DNA of 64,000 nt from Deferribacteraceae bacterium UBA6799 (GCA_002452335.1 DKFJ01000012.1:76551-140550); one strand, 5' to 3'. Shown: positions 43,427-52,209, counted from the stretch's first letter. Notes: a model not told the origin generated them from the sequence alone. Made by a program: numbers and translations.

Positions 43427-43779
43427 CACCCCATATCATGGACTTCCTCAACTCTGTGATCTACTTTGTATTTTATTGTTTCCTTGTTATCTGAGTCCAC
43501 GGAGATGATTACCTCGGTGTTCTCAAAACATTTATTATCAAAATATATAAGCGCCTTGCCTTTCTTTGAGACGTAGACATCACCGTCTTTCTCAATACCT
43601 GAGAGCCTCTGAATACTCATGCAGTCATTGTTTATGGTCACACTGAATCTTTTCTCCGGCGCTATCTGAAATCTGAAATTCTCGTATTCGGAAATGTGCT
43701 CAGGAGCATAGATTATTAGTCCTTCTGCAAAGCAAAAGGAGCTGAACAGACAAAACATCAGCACTAAAAAAGTTTTCAT
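43423..43779 (-). CDS. Small exported protein of the reductase locus, unknown
   Basis: 118 residues from the ATG at 43779 (AGGAGAAG upstream). A Sec signal peptide (ending near CFA-EGL) is followed by a beta-rich sequence with cysteines at NNDCMS, DNKCFE and the final residue. No known family recognised. It lies downstream of the molybdoenzyme on the same strand but after a terminator, so read-through or its own promoter is needed. A periplasmic accessory role for the reductase is possible. It overlaps the kinase gene end by 4 bases (convergent). Confidence 0.7.
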   Translation of the reverse strand: MKTFLVLMFCLFSSFCFAEGLIIYAPEHISEYENFRFQIAPEKRFSVTINNDCMSIQRLSGIEKDGDVYVSKKGKALIYFDNKCFENTEVIISVDSDNKETIKYKVDHRVEEVHDMGC

Positions 43780-43787
43780 ATCTTCTC

Positions 43788-43820
43788 CTGAAAAAAAGTG
43801 GAGGGACTTATCGTCCCTCC
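43788..43820 (-). terminator. Terminator of the reductase operon
   Basis: GGAGGGAC and GTCCCTCC form a perfect 8-bp stem with a 5-base loop. The A-run at 43790-43797 becomes the T-run on the minus strand. Confidence 0.88.
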
Positions 43821-43827
43821 GCAAATA

Positions 43828-46800
43828 TCATATCTTAACTACGTTTACCTTGGTGTCATAGAACGAAGCGCTTCCGCCTATTTTATCAGTACAGCACATG
43901 TTCTTAAGCACCGGGTCGATAGTGTTGGCTGCGTTGGAGCAGAGGCCTGTGGCTCTTCTCTTGTCGCCTTTCACAGTCTTGCCGTTCACCACGACGTCTG
44001 ATGCACCGTATGCCCAGTGGCCATAGTGCCATGAGACTGCGATGGTTCCGGGTCTGACTGTCTCAGAAACCTTCACTTTGCCCTGCATTGCCACTTTTGT
44101 GCCGTTTTTAAGATCCCATACGCCTTCAGGGTTAGAAGGCGATACTATCTTGGCTGTGTCGCCTGTGGCGAGCCCCAGCTTCAGAGCATCTTTAGTGTTC
44201 ATCAGGATAAAGTTCTCCGGATTGTGCAATTCGTTCGACCAGTAGTTTCCTATGGTTCTTGACTGACCTCCGGTTATCTCTTTGTAGGTTATCAGGTCGA
44301 GCTCATATCCCGCCTGCTGAAGCGGTCTGTCCAGCATATCTGCGGCGACTGTATAAACAGGATAGCCGAAGAATCTCTTACCTGTCATAGAATCTTTGGT
44401 AAGAGCAACTTTGTCCATATACATGTTGATGCGCTTCTTATACTGGTGAGCGACTTTATCGCCAGCATAAGCGTTCGGAAGAAACTCAAAGCGTCCGCCT
44501 CTGTTGAGCACATAGACCATCTTTGCCCAGTTCTGGGTGTTTTTCTTCGCTCTTTCGATGTCGAAAGCGGCAGTGGAAAGATGCTCTCTAGCTTTTTCAA
44601 ACACAGACAGCTCGTCCGCTGATGCGGCAGGCACACCCTCCCCCTCCATCGCTATGTTTTCAACCAGCTTCATATAGAAGTCAGTATCGGCATAGTTATC
44701 CATTCCGGGACCGAAACCATCCTTGCCGTAACCGGCCAGTCCCAGCTTCTCTGCCACGGCATAGGTGAATGTCTCTATGCATATGTGTGCCTTATGTCCA
44801 TAAGCCTTCACAACGTCTGTGAGAGGCTCGACAATCGGTTGACGTACTTTTGAGCATGTTGAGGCCACATCGGGTGTGGTGTGTGATGTTGCCCATCTCT
44901 CCCAGATCGCTTTATCGGGGATGATGTAGTCCGCATACATTGTTGTCTCGCCAATGACTATGTCGCTGGCGATAAACAGCGGAAGTTTTTCGGTGTCCTG
45001 AAGCATCTCTATGAACACCTGACCTGCGGGAGAGGCATATGCCGCTGTACCCATGTGTGTAATGAGACATTTGATTCCGTAAGGATATTCTTCGTATCCT
45101 GACGGAATTATCTCCTGATACACACTGCCGGTAAAAGGATAGTAGGGTCTTTTGGCGGGATAGCCTGTGAAGAAGGATGTGGATTCATATTTCACTCCCT
45201 CTCTGGTGACAGGATATCCGAATGTGCCGAGCTTATTGTTCACCAGTTTGCCCATATCATAGGGGCATCCTGATTTTCCGCCGTATTCGTGCCAGTGACC
45301 GCCGCCGACCATTATGCCGCCTGCCCAGTCGGTGTTGCCCACGAGCAGGTTCAGAGCGACTATAGATGTGGCGTTGTAATATCCGTTAGTGTGCTGTACA
45401 GAACCTCTGTAGAAATCTATTCCGGTCTTTTTGCCGTGGTTTGTGAACTCTTTAGCCACAAGCTCAACATCAGATGCAGGAACACCGCACACATCAGCCC
45501 ACTGAGCCACAGTCTTTGTAAAGGCAGACTCTTTGTATATCTGGAACGCTGATTTGACCTTAATGCCGTTGAGTTCTGTGTCTACGAAAAGGTCACCTGT
45601 TACAGCGTCGCCTTTCTCTGCGCCTGCTGTCGGTTTACCGTCTTTCAGAACAACGAACTCGCCTGTAAGTCCGACCTCTTCAGGTTTCAGATATGCACCG
45701 GGACCGTCCTTCTCTATCTTCACCAGCCATGTTGATGTGGTGTAGTTAGTCTCCTTAACAGCCTTGGCGGCGTTAAAGTTAGCCGCCTGAAGATAGTTAG
45801 AGTCATATCTGGCGTTCTCTATGATATATCTGCCCATTCCCAGAGCAAAAGCGGCGTCTGATCCTGCTTTAATGGGTATCCATTTCGTAGCCTTGGCCGC
45901 TGTTTTTGAGAATCTGGGGTCTATTACGAAAACCTTCATGCCTCTCTCTGTGAGTCCGGCAGTAAGTTTTTCGCTGATGGCGGGAGGTCCGAAGTTAGCC
46001 TCGAAACCGCCTGTTCCGAAATAGACCACGCATCCGGCGTTCATTATATCCGGTTTAAGGTGAGTCACGCCGCTGAACATCTGAGCAAAGCCTATATGGT
46101 GGGACTGTTCACATATGGTAGTATGTTCGAAAAAGTTTCTTGAACCGAAGCAGTCCTTGATGAAACGGCTCATGAATTCCTTGCGCCCGTGTTCTATCCT
46201 GCCTGCCATAAAAACAAGCTGGGAGTTTGCAGGCCCTGCATCTGGATGGTCAGGATTTGCGAACAGGTCGAGTTTTCCTGCGTATTTCGCTTTGAAGTCG
46301 GCTATGCTCATCTTTTTAGCGGCCACAGCTTTTCCGTCCTCTTCCATCTCTTTCATAAGTTTGGCGTCTTTAACTTTATAAAGACTTCTGAGGCCTTCAA
46401 CTTTTCTGTTCTCTTCACCTTTAACTTCTTTAAAAAGCAGACCGCCCTCTACTATTTCGTTAACTGCCTGCTCGAAGTCGATGGTTACCCACTTGTTCTC
46501 GCCCCTCTTACCTGCTCTCTTGAGTATTTTCTTGAGCCTGTAAGGATCATATAGCGACTGAATACCGGCCTGCCCTTTGGGACATATTTTGGCGTCTATT
46601 CTGGCAGCTCTTTCCAGCGGCTCATCCAGTGCGATATTAGGATAAAGGTTTTGCGCTGTGTAGGGGTTGCCGTCTATCTTCAGCAGTACTCCGTCCTTTA
46701 CCTTGCCTTTGATGGCGCAGGCAGTGTGGCACTGAAGACAGATAGAGTATATTACATGCTCTGGAGACGACAGGTCATAGCTGTTGCCCTCTCCGCTGTT

Positions 46801-46941
46801 TGCGGTCATATTCTGCACAGCGTTAGCTGCGCAACCGAGCTGTGACGCCAGAACTGCGGAACCGCCCACAAAAGCGGACGTTCTGAGAAATCCCCTGCGG
46901 TTCAGCTCAAATTTATCAAGTATATCTTTAAAGTTACTCAT
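43828..46941 (-). CDS. Tat-exported molybdopterin oxidoreductase, TtrA/SrdA/ArrA clade (respiratory oxyanion reductase)
   Basis: 1037 residues. The twin-arginine leader is LNRRGFLRTSAFVGG. The [4Fe-4S] motif is CLQCHTAC followed after 44 residues by CPKG. Tetrathionate reductase TtrA has a similarly long third gap and the same block order (AGKRGENKW, FEQAVNEIVEGG, VEGLRSLY). ArrA has only about 27 residues in this gap. The likely Mo ligand is Cys in TTICEQSHHIGF. Candidate substrates are selenate, arsenate or tetrathionate. The ACR3/ArsC neighbours favour arsenic, while length and spacing favour the TtrA/SrdA branch. Its Fe-S partner is encoded 15 bases upstream. No membrane subunit gene follows. 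Confidence 0.88.
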   Translation of the reverse strand: MSNFKDILDKFELNRRGFLRTSAFVGGSAVLASQLGCAANAVQNMTANSGEGNSYDLSSPEHVIYSICLQCHTACAIKGKVKDGVLLKIDGNPYTAQNLYPNIALDEPLERAARIDAKICPKGQAGIQSLYDPYRLKKILKRAGKRGENKWVTIDFEQAVNEIVEGGLLFKEVKGEENRKVEGLRSLYKVKDAKLMKEMEEDGKAVAAKKMSIADFKAKYAGKLDLFANPDHPDAGPANSQLVFMAGRIEHGRKEFMSRFIKDCFGSRNFFEHTTICEQSHHIGFAQMFSGVTHLKPDIMNAGCVVYFGTGGFEANFGPPAISEKLTAGLTERGMKVFVIDPRFSKTAAKATKWIPIKAGSDAAFALGMGRYIIENARYDSNYLQAANFNAAKAVKETNYTTSTWLVKIEKDGPGAYLKPEEVGLTGEFVVLKDGKPTAGAEKGDAVTGDLFVDTELNGIKVKSAFQIYKESAFTKTVAQWADVCGVPASDVELVAKEFTNHGKKTGIDFYRGSVQHTNGYYNATSIVALNLLVGNTDWAGGIMVGGGHWHEYGGKSGCPYDMGKLVNNKLGTFGYPVTREGVKYESTSFFTGYPAKRPYYPFTGSVYQEIIPSGYEEYPYGIKCLITHMGTAAYASPAGQVFIEMLQDTEKLPLFIASDIVIGETTMYADYIIPDKAIWERWATSHTTPDVASTCSKVRQPIVEPLTDVVKAYGHKAHICIETFTYAVAEKLGLAGYGKDGFGPGMDNYADTDFYMKLVENIAMEGEGVPAASADELSVFEKAREHLSTAAFDIERAKKNTQNWAKMVYVLNRGGRFEFLPNAYAGDKVAHQYKKRINMYMDKVALTKDSMTGKRFFGYPVYTVAADMLDRPLQQAGYELDLITYKEITGGQSRTIGNYWSNELHNPENFILMNTKDALKLGLATGDTAKIVSPSNPEGVWDLKNGTKVAMQGKVKVSETVRPGTIAVSWHYGHWAYGASDVVVNGKTVKGDKRRATGLCSNAANTIDPVLKNMCCTDKIGGSASFYDTKVNVVKI

Positions 46942-46956
46942 TTTAACCTCCCCGCC

Positions 46957-47697
46957 TTAACCGTGACACTTTTTACAGAGTTCGACTGAGTCTGTGATGT
47001 ATTTCGTGGTGGGAGAGGTTTTCTTCTCCTCCATGAAAATATACACTTTAAGCTCTTTTGCCTTCTGATAAACGAGGCTTTCGGGGTCTGATATGTCGCC
47101 GAAATATGTTGCCCCGCCGAGACAGGTTGTTACACATGCAGGAAGCATAGCGGCATTCAGTCTGTGCAAACAGTAATGACACTTGCGGCAGCTATTCACA
47201 GGCAGGGATTTAGCTGTGCGTTTTAATTCCTTACCATATTCATAAATGGGACCATGCTCATATTCCATCATGGCAGGTGTGTCTTCGGTATAGAAATTTC
47301 CGTGGTCTACCTTGATAGCTGAGTAAGGGCAGGCTTTTTCGGCTTCACCGCCGCAACCTACGCACTTGGCGTAGTTGACTGCGACTATTCCGTCCTCTCT
47401 TTTGTAGATGGCTTTTCCTGTGCAGGCTTTTATACATGGTGCATCGTCGCACTGCATACACATGCCCGGCATGAATACACTCATTACGTTAGGATATTCG
47501 CCGTCTTCTGCTTCTTTCACCCAACGGTAGTTAACACCTTCGGGTGTTTTGTTCTCGGCCTTGCAGGCTACTGCGCAGGCGTGACAGCCTGTACACTTTC
47601 TGATGTCAATCAACATAGCCCATTTTCTCTTTGAAACAGGCTTGATGAGAGCTCTTTCCAAATCTCTCTGCATCCTTACAATGTTAGATTCGTTCAT
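46957..47697 (-). CDS. Fe-S electron-transfer subunit of the reductase (TtrB/SrdB/ArrB type) with a C-terminal CxxCH
   Basis: 246 residues from the ATG at 47697, chosen because GGAGG lies 6 bases upstream. Four [4Fe-4S] clusters are visible: CTGCHACAVAC, CMQCDDAPCIKAC, CVGCGGEAEKAC and CRKCHYCLHRL...CVTTC. The chain ends in LCKKCHG, an extra CxxCH that could hold a c-type haem if the protein is carried across with its Tat partner. It would pass electrons to the molybdenum subunit. First gene of the two-gene operon behind a sigma-54 promoter. Confidence 0.9.
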   Translation of the reverse strand: MNESNIVRMQRDLERALIKPVSKRKWAMLIDIRKCTGCHACAVACKAENKTPEGVNYRWVKEAEDGEYPNVMSVFMPGMCMQCDDAPCIKACTGKAIYKREDGIVAVNYAKCVGCGGEAEKACPYSAIKVDHGNFYTEDTPAMMEYEHGPIYEYGKELKRTAKSLPVNSCRKCHYCLHRLNAAMLPACVTTCLGGATYFGDISDPESLVYQKAKELKVYIFMEEKKTSPTTKYITDSVELCKKCHG

Positions 47698-47729
47698 AAG
47701 AACCTCCGTAAGTACTTGCAGAGAATAAC

Positions 47730-47745
47730 GCAAAGCATGTGCCAA
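47730..47745 (-). promoter_or_regulatory. Sigma-54 promoter of the reductase operon
   Basis: The minus strand reads TTGGCACATGCTTTGC, an exact match to the TGGCAC-N5-TTGC consensus (-24 GG, -12 GC). It ends 33 bases before the start of the Fe-S subunit gene. An NtrC-type activator is encoded immediately upstream. Confidence 0.88.
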
Positions 47746-47792
47746 TGAGCAATTATGTAAGTTGTTGATATTCGAGACAGGATATTAAGGAG

Positions 47793-47809
47793 TGTAAAGT
47801 TTCTTTACA
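47793..47809. promoter_or_regulatory. Palindromic enhancer candidate for the sigma-54 activator
   Basis: TGTAAAG TTT CTTTACA: perfect 7-bp inverted arms around 3 bases, about 50-65 bases upstream of the sigma-54 element and directly after the activator gene. A second partial pair (TGTAA ... TTAC) follows at about 47816-47830. Confidence 0.65.
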
Positions 47810-47830
47810 GGCAGGTGTAAGAATTACTTA

Positions 47831-49216
47831 CTATTCGGAGAGACCATATTTCTTCAGTTTTTCATAGAGTGTCACACGGCTGATGCCGAGTGTTTTTGCG
47901 GCGACACTGTTGTTGTTTCCGCATTCATCCAGAACGCTTTTAATGAGTGTTTCCTCCACCTCCTCCACCGCTCTGACAAGAATATTTTCGTTATATTTCG
48001 TCATAAAATACCCTGACAGATTACGACATGGTTCCTGTTCTGACGCTGACTCAAGCCCTATCGCAGAAGCGACCACATCTTTTGTGACTGCACCTGAGTT
48101 TGCTATGGCCACGGATTTAGCCATTATGTTTTTAAGCTCTCTGATGTTGCCGCTCCACTGACATTTTTCCAGCAGTTCTCTGGCTGACTTCTCCACACAG
48201 CAGATGTCTTTTCCCATAGTATCTGAGAATGCTTTTACAAAGTGAAGCGCAGACGGCCAAACGTCTTTCACACGCTTGCGAAGAGGCGGTATCTCTATGC
48301 TGAATGCGTTTATTCGGTAGAACAGGTCTTCTCTGAACGATCCGTTTGCAACCAGTTCCCGCAGATTTCTGTTGGTGGCGGAAATTATCCTGATGTCTAC
48401 TTTGTTGAACTTATTGTCGCCCACACGCTGTATCCTGCCGTCCTGAAGCACCTGTAGCAGTTTGCCCTGAAGAGAAAGAGGCATATCGCCTATCTCGTCC
48501 AGAAATATAGTACCTTTGTCTGCCATCTGAAATTTACCCGGGTTTGATGCATAAGCTCCGGTGAAAGCGCCTTTAACATAACCGAACAGCTCGCTCTCCA
48601 GCAGATTTTCGGGAATAGCAGCGCAGTTTATGTTTATGAATGGATTATCTTTTCTGCGGCTGTATCTGTGTATTAGATTTGACGCAACGTCCTTTCCTGT
48701 GCCGCTTTCGCCTGTTATCAGCACAGGCGTATCTGTGGCGGATATTATGGCAATATTTTTCAGAACGTCTTTCATCTCGTTAGAAACAGCTATTACAGCA
48801 TCGGCGTTATAAGGAACTTCAGACAGTATCTCAAAGTTTTCAGTGTCAAAGCAGTGACCGAGACTAGATGAGTATTTTTCAATTATCTCTATCAGCTGTT
48901 TTGTCTCGGCAGGCTTGGTCAGAAAATCCACCGCACCCATGCGTATAGCATCCAGTATAAGCTCTGTTGATCCGTGAGCGGTCAGCATCACTATCGGGAT
49001 GTCGGTTGTCAGCGCCCTGATACTGCGCAGAACATCCAGTCCGTTTTCATCCCCCAGTCTGTAGTCAAGAAAGATGATGCCGAACTTCTCAGCCTTAATA
49101 AGAGCATACGCCCCCTCAAGATCCATAGCGGTAAATATCTCATAATATTTACCTAGCGACCTTTTGAGCCCGTAACAGAGTGATTCGTCGTCATCTATGA
49201 TTAGTACTTTATGCAT
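47831..49216 (-). CDS. NtrC-family sigma-54-dependent response regulator
   Basis: 461 residues: receiver domain (LIIDDDESL, phospho-acceptor Asp in IIFLDYRLGD), AAA+ domain with Walker A GESGTGKDV, the sigma-54 contact loop GAFTGA and Walker B TIFLDEIGDMP, and a C-terminal Fis-type HTH (NNSVAAKTLGISRVTLYEKL). It probably receives phosphate from the kinase at 42050 and activates the sigma-54 promoter at 47730. Intact in every motif I could check. Confidence 0.93.
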   Translation of the reverse strand: MHKVLIIDDDESLCYGLKRSLGKYYEIFTAMDLEGAYALIKAEKFGIIFLDYRLGDENGLDVLRSIRALTTDIPIVMLTAHGSTELILDAIRMGAVDFLTKPAETKQLIEIIEKYSSSLGHCFDTENFEILSEVPYNADAVIAVSNEMKDVLKNIAIISATDTPVLITGESGTGKDVASNLIHRYSRRKDNPFININCAAIPENLLESELFGYVKGAFTGAYASNPGKFQMADKGTIFLDEIGDMPLSLQGKLLQVLQDGRIQRVGDNKFNKVDIRIISATNRNLRELVANGSFREDLFYRINAFSIEIPPLRKRVKDVWPSALHFVKAFSDTMGKDICCVEKSARELLEKCQWSGNIRELKNIMAKSVAIANSGAVTKDVVASAIGLESASEQEPCRNLSGYFMTKYNENILVRAVEEVEETLIKSVLDECGNNNSVAAKTLGISRVTLYEKLKKYGLSE

Positions 49217-49283
49217 GTGTTATTCTTACAAAAAAATGACAAGCGGGCAATAAATATTTAATTTTATATTACTAGAAATATTA

Positions 49284-49311
49284 TTGACATATTCAAAAAT
49301 AGGCATATACA
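49284..49311 (+). promoter_or_regulatory. Promoter of the MFS transporter gene, in a block shared with the ACR3 gene
   Basis: TTGACA (49284-49289), a 16-base spacer and TATACA (49306-49311). The ~50 bases around it closely resemble 50583-50632 before the ACR3 gene, including ACTAGAA and ATTGACAT..ATTCAA. Confidence 0.6.
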
Positions 49312-49340
49312 TACTCATGAAAAAAATTCAGGAGTCAGTA

Positions 49341-50510
49341 ATGAATAAAAAACTGCTTATCTTAATCCTCGGATTAAACGGATTCATTGTTATGGCGGAC
49401 AATTGGGTGGTATCCCCTATTCTTCCGGCCATATCAGGCGACATTGGCACAACAGTAACCAAGGCAGGGATACTCATATCCGCCTACATGATACCTTTCG
49501 GCATTTTTCAGCTGCTCTTCGGTCCTATGGCCGACAGATACGGCAAGCGTCAGGTGATTAGCATATCCATGATAGCCTTCACCGTGGCCACAGCACTGTG
49601 CGCCATAGGTTCGGGCATGACAGACCTCAGCATATACAGAGCGCTTACAGGCGCATTTGCGGCGGCCGTTATGCCCATATCTCTCGCACTCATAGGCGAC
49701 ATCTTCCCCATGGAAGAGAGACAGACAGCCATCGGTACATTTATGGGTATATCATTCCTCGGTCAGGGACTGAGCATGGCTATAGGCGGTACTATATCAT
49801 ATTATCTCAACTGGAGAGGTGTGTTTGCGCTCTATGCCGTTATGTCTATCATAACCACAGGCATGTTACTGACAATCGGCAGAAAGATTCCTTCATCCGC
49901 AAACAAGAACGCTGGCTTCTTTGCTCCGTACAAACAGATATTTTCTGTGAAATCCAACGTCATTCTTTATCTTACAGTTCTTGCGGAAGGAATACTTATA
50001 ATCGGCTCATTCTCATACCTCGGCGGATTCATAGACCACACATTCCACTATAACTACCTTTATATCGGACTGATAATGACACTCTTCGGCGTATTCGCCG
50101 TCGTCGGCGGACGCATGAGCGGTAAGCTGGCAGCAAAGGCGGGACGTATGGCCGTTCTTAGAATCGGTCTGTTATTCGCAGGAATGGCAGATATTCTGCT
50201 GTTCTTAAGCGGCGGCAAACTAGGCTTTGTAATGGCAGGCATAGGGCTTTTAGGCCTTGGATTCATGCTGGCACATTCATCTCTGCTCACACTGGCAACA
50301 GAGGCGGCTCAGAAGGCAAGAGGTGCGGCAATGTCGCTGGTGGCTTTCTGCTTCATGGGTGGCGGCGGCGTAGGTACTGCCATCGGAGGCAAGATAATAG
50401 AGTCAAACGGCTACACAGGACTTTTCGTTCTATACGGCGGGCTTATTGTGGTTCTTCTGGTTTTCGTAACAGCAGTGTTTTCAAGAGTCACCTGCGCACA
50501 GCAGGCCTAA
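49341..50510 (+). CDS. MFS transporter of the drug/organoarsenical-type efflux class
   Basis: 389 residues from the ATG at 49341, which follows AGGAG; in-frame codons further upstream overlap the promoter. Twelve helices, with the MFS motif A in GPMADRYGKRQV and a Bcr/CflA-like N-terminus (VSPILPAISGDIG). Its promoter region resembles that of the adjacent ACR3 gene, so it is probably co-regulated with arsenite efflux. The substrate is unknown; arsenic- or selenium-containing metabolites are possible. Confidence 0.85.
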   Translation: MNKKLLILILGLNGFIVMADNWVVSPILPAISGDIGTTVTKAGILISAYMIPFGIFQLLFGPMADRYGKRQVISISMIAFTVATALCAIGSGMTDLSIYRALTGAFAAAVMPISLALIGDIFPMEERQTAIGTFMGISFLGQGLSMAIGGTISYYLNWRGVFALYAVMSIITTGMLLTIGRKIPSSANKNAGFFAPYKQIFSVKSNVILYLTVLAEGILIIGSFSYLGGFIDHTFHYNYLYIGLIMTLFGVFAVVGGRMSGKLAAKAGRMAVLRIGLLFAGMADILLFLSGGKLGFVMAGIGLLGLGFMLAHSSLLTLATEAAQKARGAAMSLVAFCFMGGGGVGTAIGGKIIESNGYTGLFVLYGGLIVVLLVFVTAVFSRVTCAQQA

Positions 50511-50537
50511 AAATATCTACTTTAAATTGCGCAAATA

Positions 50538-50566
50538 AAGCCGCTATTGCAGGCGGCTTTTTTTAT
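50538..50566 (+). terminator. Terminator of the MFS gene
   Basis: AAGCCGC and GCGGCTT form a 7-bp stem with an 8-base loop, followed by TTTTTTA. Confidence 0.85.
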
Positions 50567-50605
50567 CAAATAAATGTAAATAATTTTATAAAACTAGAAT
50601 TATAA

Positions 50606-50633
50606 TTGACATTATTCAACCATGTCATATGTT
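50606..50633 (+). promoter_or_regulatory. Promoter of the ACR3-arsC genes
   Basis: TTGACA (50606-50611), a 16-base spacer and TATGTT (50628-50633). It lies in a block strongly similar to the MFS promoter region at 49261-49310. Confidence 0.5.
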
Positions 50634-50658
50634 ATTGTAAATATCACAGAGGGAACAT

Positions 50659-51693
50659 ATGGCAAGATCAGAAAAGCTTTCTTTCACAGATAAATACCTA
50701 TCCATAATCATCTTTACCGCAATGTTGTCAGGAGTCGGTACAGGATACTACTTTAAAGGAATAGAGTCTTTCATAAACACTTTTTCTATAGGCACAACTA
50801 ACATCCCAATTGCTCTCGGATTGATAATAATGATGTATCCTCCATTCGCCAAGGTTCATTATGAAGAATTGCCGGATGTTTTTAGAAACATAAAGATTCT
50901 TTTCGTTTCACTTGTGCAAAACTGGCTTATAGGGCCTTTTCTAATGTTTTTTCTCGCTATTATTTTTCTTTCTGACAAACCGGACTATATGGCAGGACTT
51001 ATTCTCATCGGTCTCGCCAGATGCATCGCAATGGTCATAGTATGGAACGATCTTGCTGAAGGCAGTGCAGAATATGCGGCAGGACTGGTGGCTTTTAATT
51101 CAATATTTCAGGTGCTATTCTACAGTATTTTTGCATGGTTTTTCATGACCGTTCTGCCGCCATATTTCGGATATACAAGCACTTCCGTTGATATCTCCAT
51201 CAAAGAAATTGCCGTAAGTGTTTTTATATATCTCGGCATACCTTTTATTGCAGGATTCATCACAAGGGCAGTTGGGCTTATGACAATAGGCAGGGAAAGC
51301 TATTATAACAATTTTGTACCTAAAATCAGCAGACTGACCCTTTATGCACTGCTTTTCACTATCTTTATCATGTTCAGCCTGAAAGGTGAGCTAATAGTTC
51401 AGATTCCTTTTGATGTCGTACGTATCGCTATACCTCTCTGCATCTATTTTGCAGTAATGTTTCTTCTGTCATTCTATATGGGGAAAAAAGCTGGTGCGGA
51501 TTATAAAGTCACTGCCACATTGGCCTTCACTGCGGCCAGCAACAATTTTGAACTGGCTATAGCCGTGGCCGTAGCCGTATTCGGCATAGATTCAGGAGTA
51601 GCATTCGCTGCTGTTATTGGTCCGTTGGTAGAAGTTCCTGTGATGCTGGCGATGGTTAACGCCGCATTCTGGCTTAAAAGAAGAATGTTCTGA
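50659..51693 (+). CDS. arsB: ACR3-type arsenite efflux permease
   Basis: 344 residues with about ten helices. ACR3 hallmarks are present: MMYPPFAKVHYEEL, QNWLIGPFLMF, the conserved cysteine in LIGLARCIAMVIVWNDLA, GIPFIAGF and AFTAASNNFELAIAVAVAVFG. It exports arsenite (and possibly antimonite) using the proton gradient. Followed 60 bases later by an ArsC. The symbol follows common usage for ACR3-type transporters (also acr3). Confidence 0.93.
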   Translation: MARSEKLSFTDKYLSIIIFTAMLSGVGTGYYFKGIESFINTFSIGTTNIPIALGLIIMMYPPFAKVHYEELPDVFRNIKILFVSLVQNWLIGPFLMFFLAIIFLSDKPDYMAGLILIGLARCIAMVIVWNDLAEGSAEYAAGLVAFNSIFQVLFYSIFAWFFMTVLPPYFGYTSTSVDISIKEIAVSVFIYLGIPFIAGFITRAVGLMTIGRESYYNNFVPKISRLTLYALLFTIFIMFSLKGELIVQIPFDVVRIAIPLCIYFAVMFLLSFYMGKKAGADYKVTATLAFTAASNNFELAIAVAVAVFGIDSGVAFAAVIGPLVEVPVMLAMVNAAFWLKRRMF

Positions 51694-51752
51694 CATACGC
51701 ATAATAAATTATTGACCATACTGTGAGAAGAAATAATAGAACGGAGGAATTT

Positions 51753-52178
51753 ATGGCAAAAAAAGTTCTTTTTGTATGCATTCATAACAGTGCAAGAAGC
51801 CAGATGGCTGAGGCCTACCTGAATCATCTTTCAAACGGCGAGTTCATTGCAGAGAGCGCCGGTCTCGAACCTGGTAAGCTTAACCCATACGTTGTAAAGG
51901 TCATGGCGGAAGACGGTATTGATATTTCCGGCAATGAAACAAAGAGTGTTTTCGATTTTTTCAAACAGGGCAAAGTGTTCAACTATGTCATAACAGTATG
52001 CGACAAAGAAGCCTCTGAAAGATGCCCTATTTTCCCGGGAATAACATCCAGACTTCATTGGGGATTCGTCGACCCTTCGTCGGCATCAGGTTCTGATGAA
52101 GATAAACTGACTTTTGCCAGAGAAGTTAGGGATATGATTAAGAATCAGATTGCAGAATTTTTAGATGAATCTAAATAA
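51753..52178 (+). CDS. arsC: Arsenate reductase, low-molecular-weight phosphatase fold (thioredoxin type)
   Basis: 141 residues from the ATG at 51753 (GGAGGA upstream). The P-loop is VCIHNSARSQMAEA (Cx5R). Other cysteines, in VCDKEASERCP, are placed as in thioredoxin-coupled ArsC (Cys ~82/89), followed by the FVDPS loop. It reduces cytosolic arsenate to arsenite for export by the ACR3 pump upstream. This is the resistance enzyme and is distinct from the respiratory reductase. Confidence 0.93.
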   Translation: MAKKVLFVCIHNSARSQMAEAYLNHLSNGEFIAESAGLEPGKLNPYVVKVMAEDGIDISGNETKSVFDFFKQGKVFNYVITVCDKEASERCPIFPGITSRLHWGFVDPSSASGSDEDKLTFAREVRDMIKNQIAEFLDESK

Positions 52179-52179
52179 A

Positions 52180-52206
52180 AAGGGCGGTTAAAACCGCCCT
52201 TAACTT
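52180..52206. terminator. Bidirectional terminator between arsC and the rhodanese genes
   Basis: AAGGGCGGTT and AACCGCCCTT form a perfect 10-bp stem with a 2-base loop, A-run before and T-run after. It serves converging genes. Confidence 0.9.
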
Positions 52207-52209
52207 TTT

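Noticed and set aside
43828..46941. Calling the molybdoenzyme ArrA (respiratory arsenate reductase) outright
   Set aside because: Length (1037 residues) and the 44-residue gap before the fourth Fe-S cysteine fit TtrA/SrdA better. Arsenic context alone does not decide the substrate.
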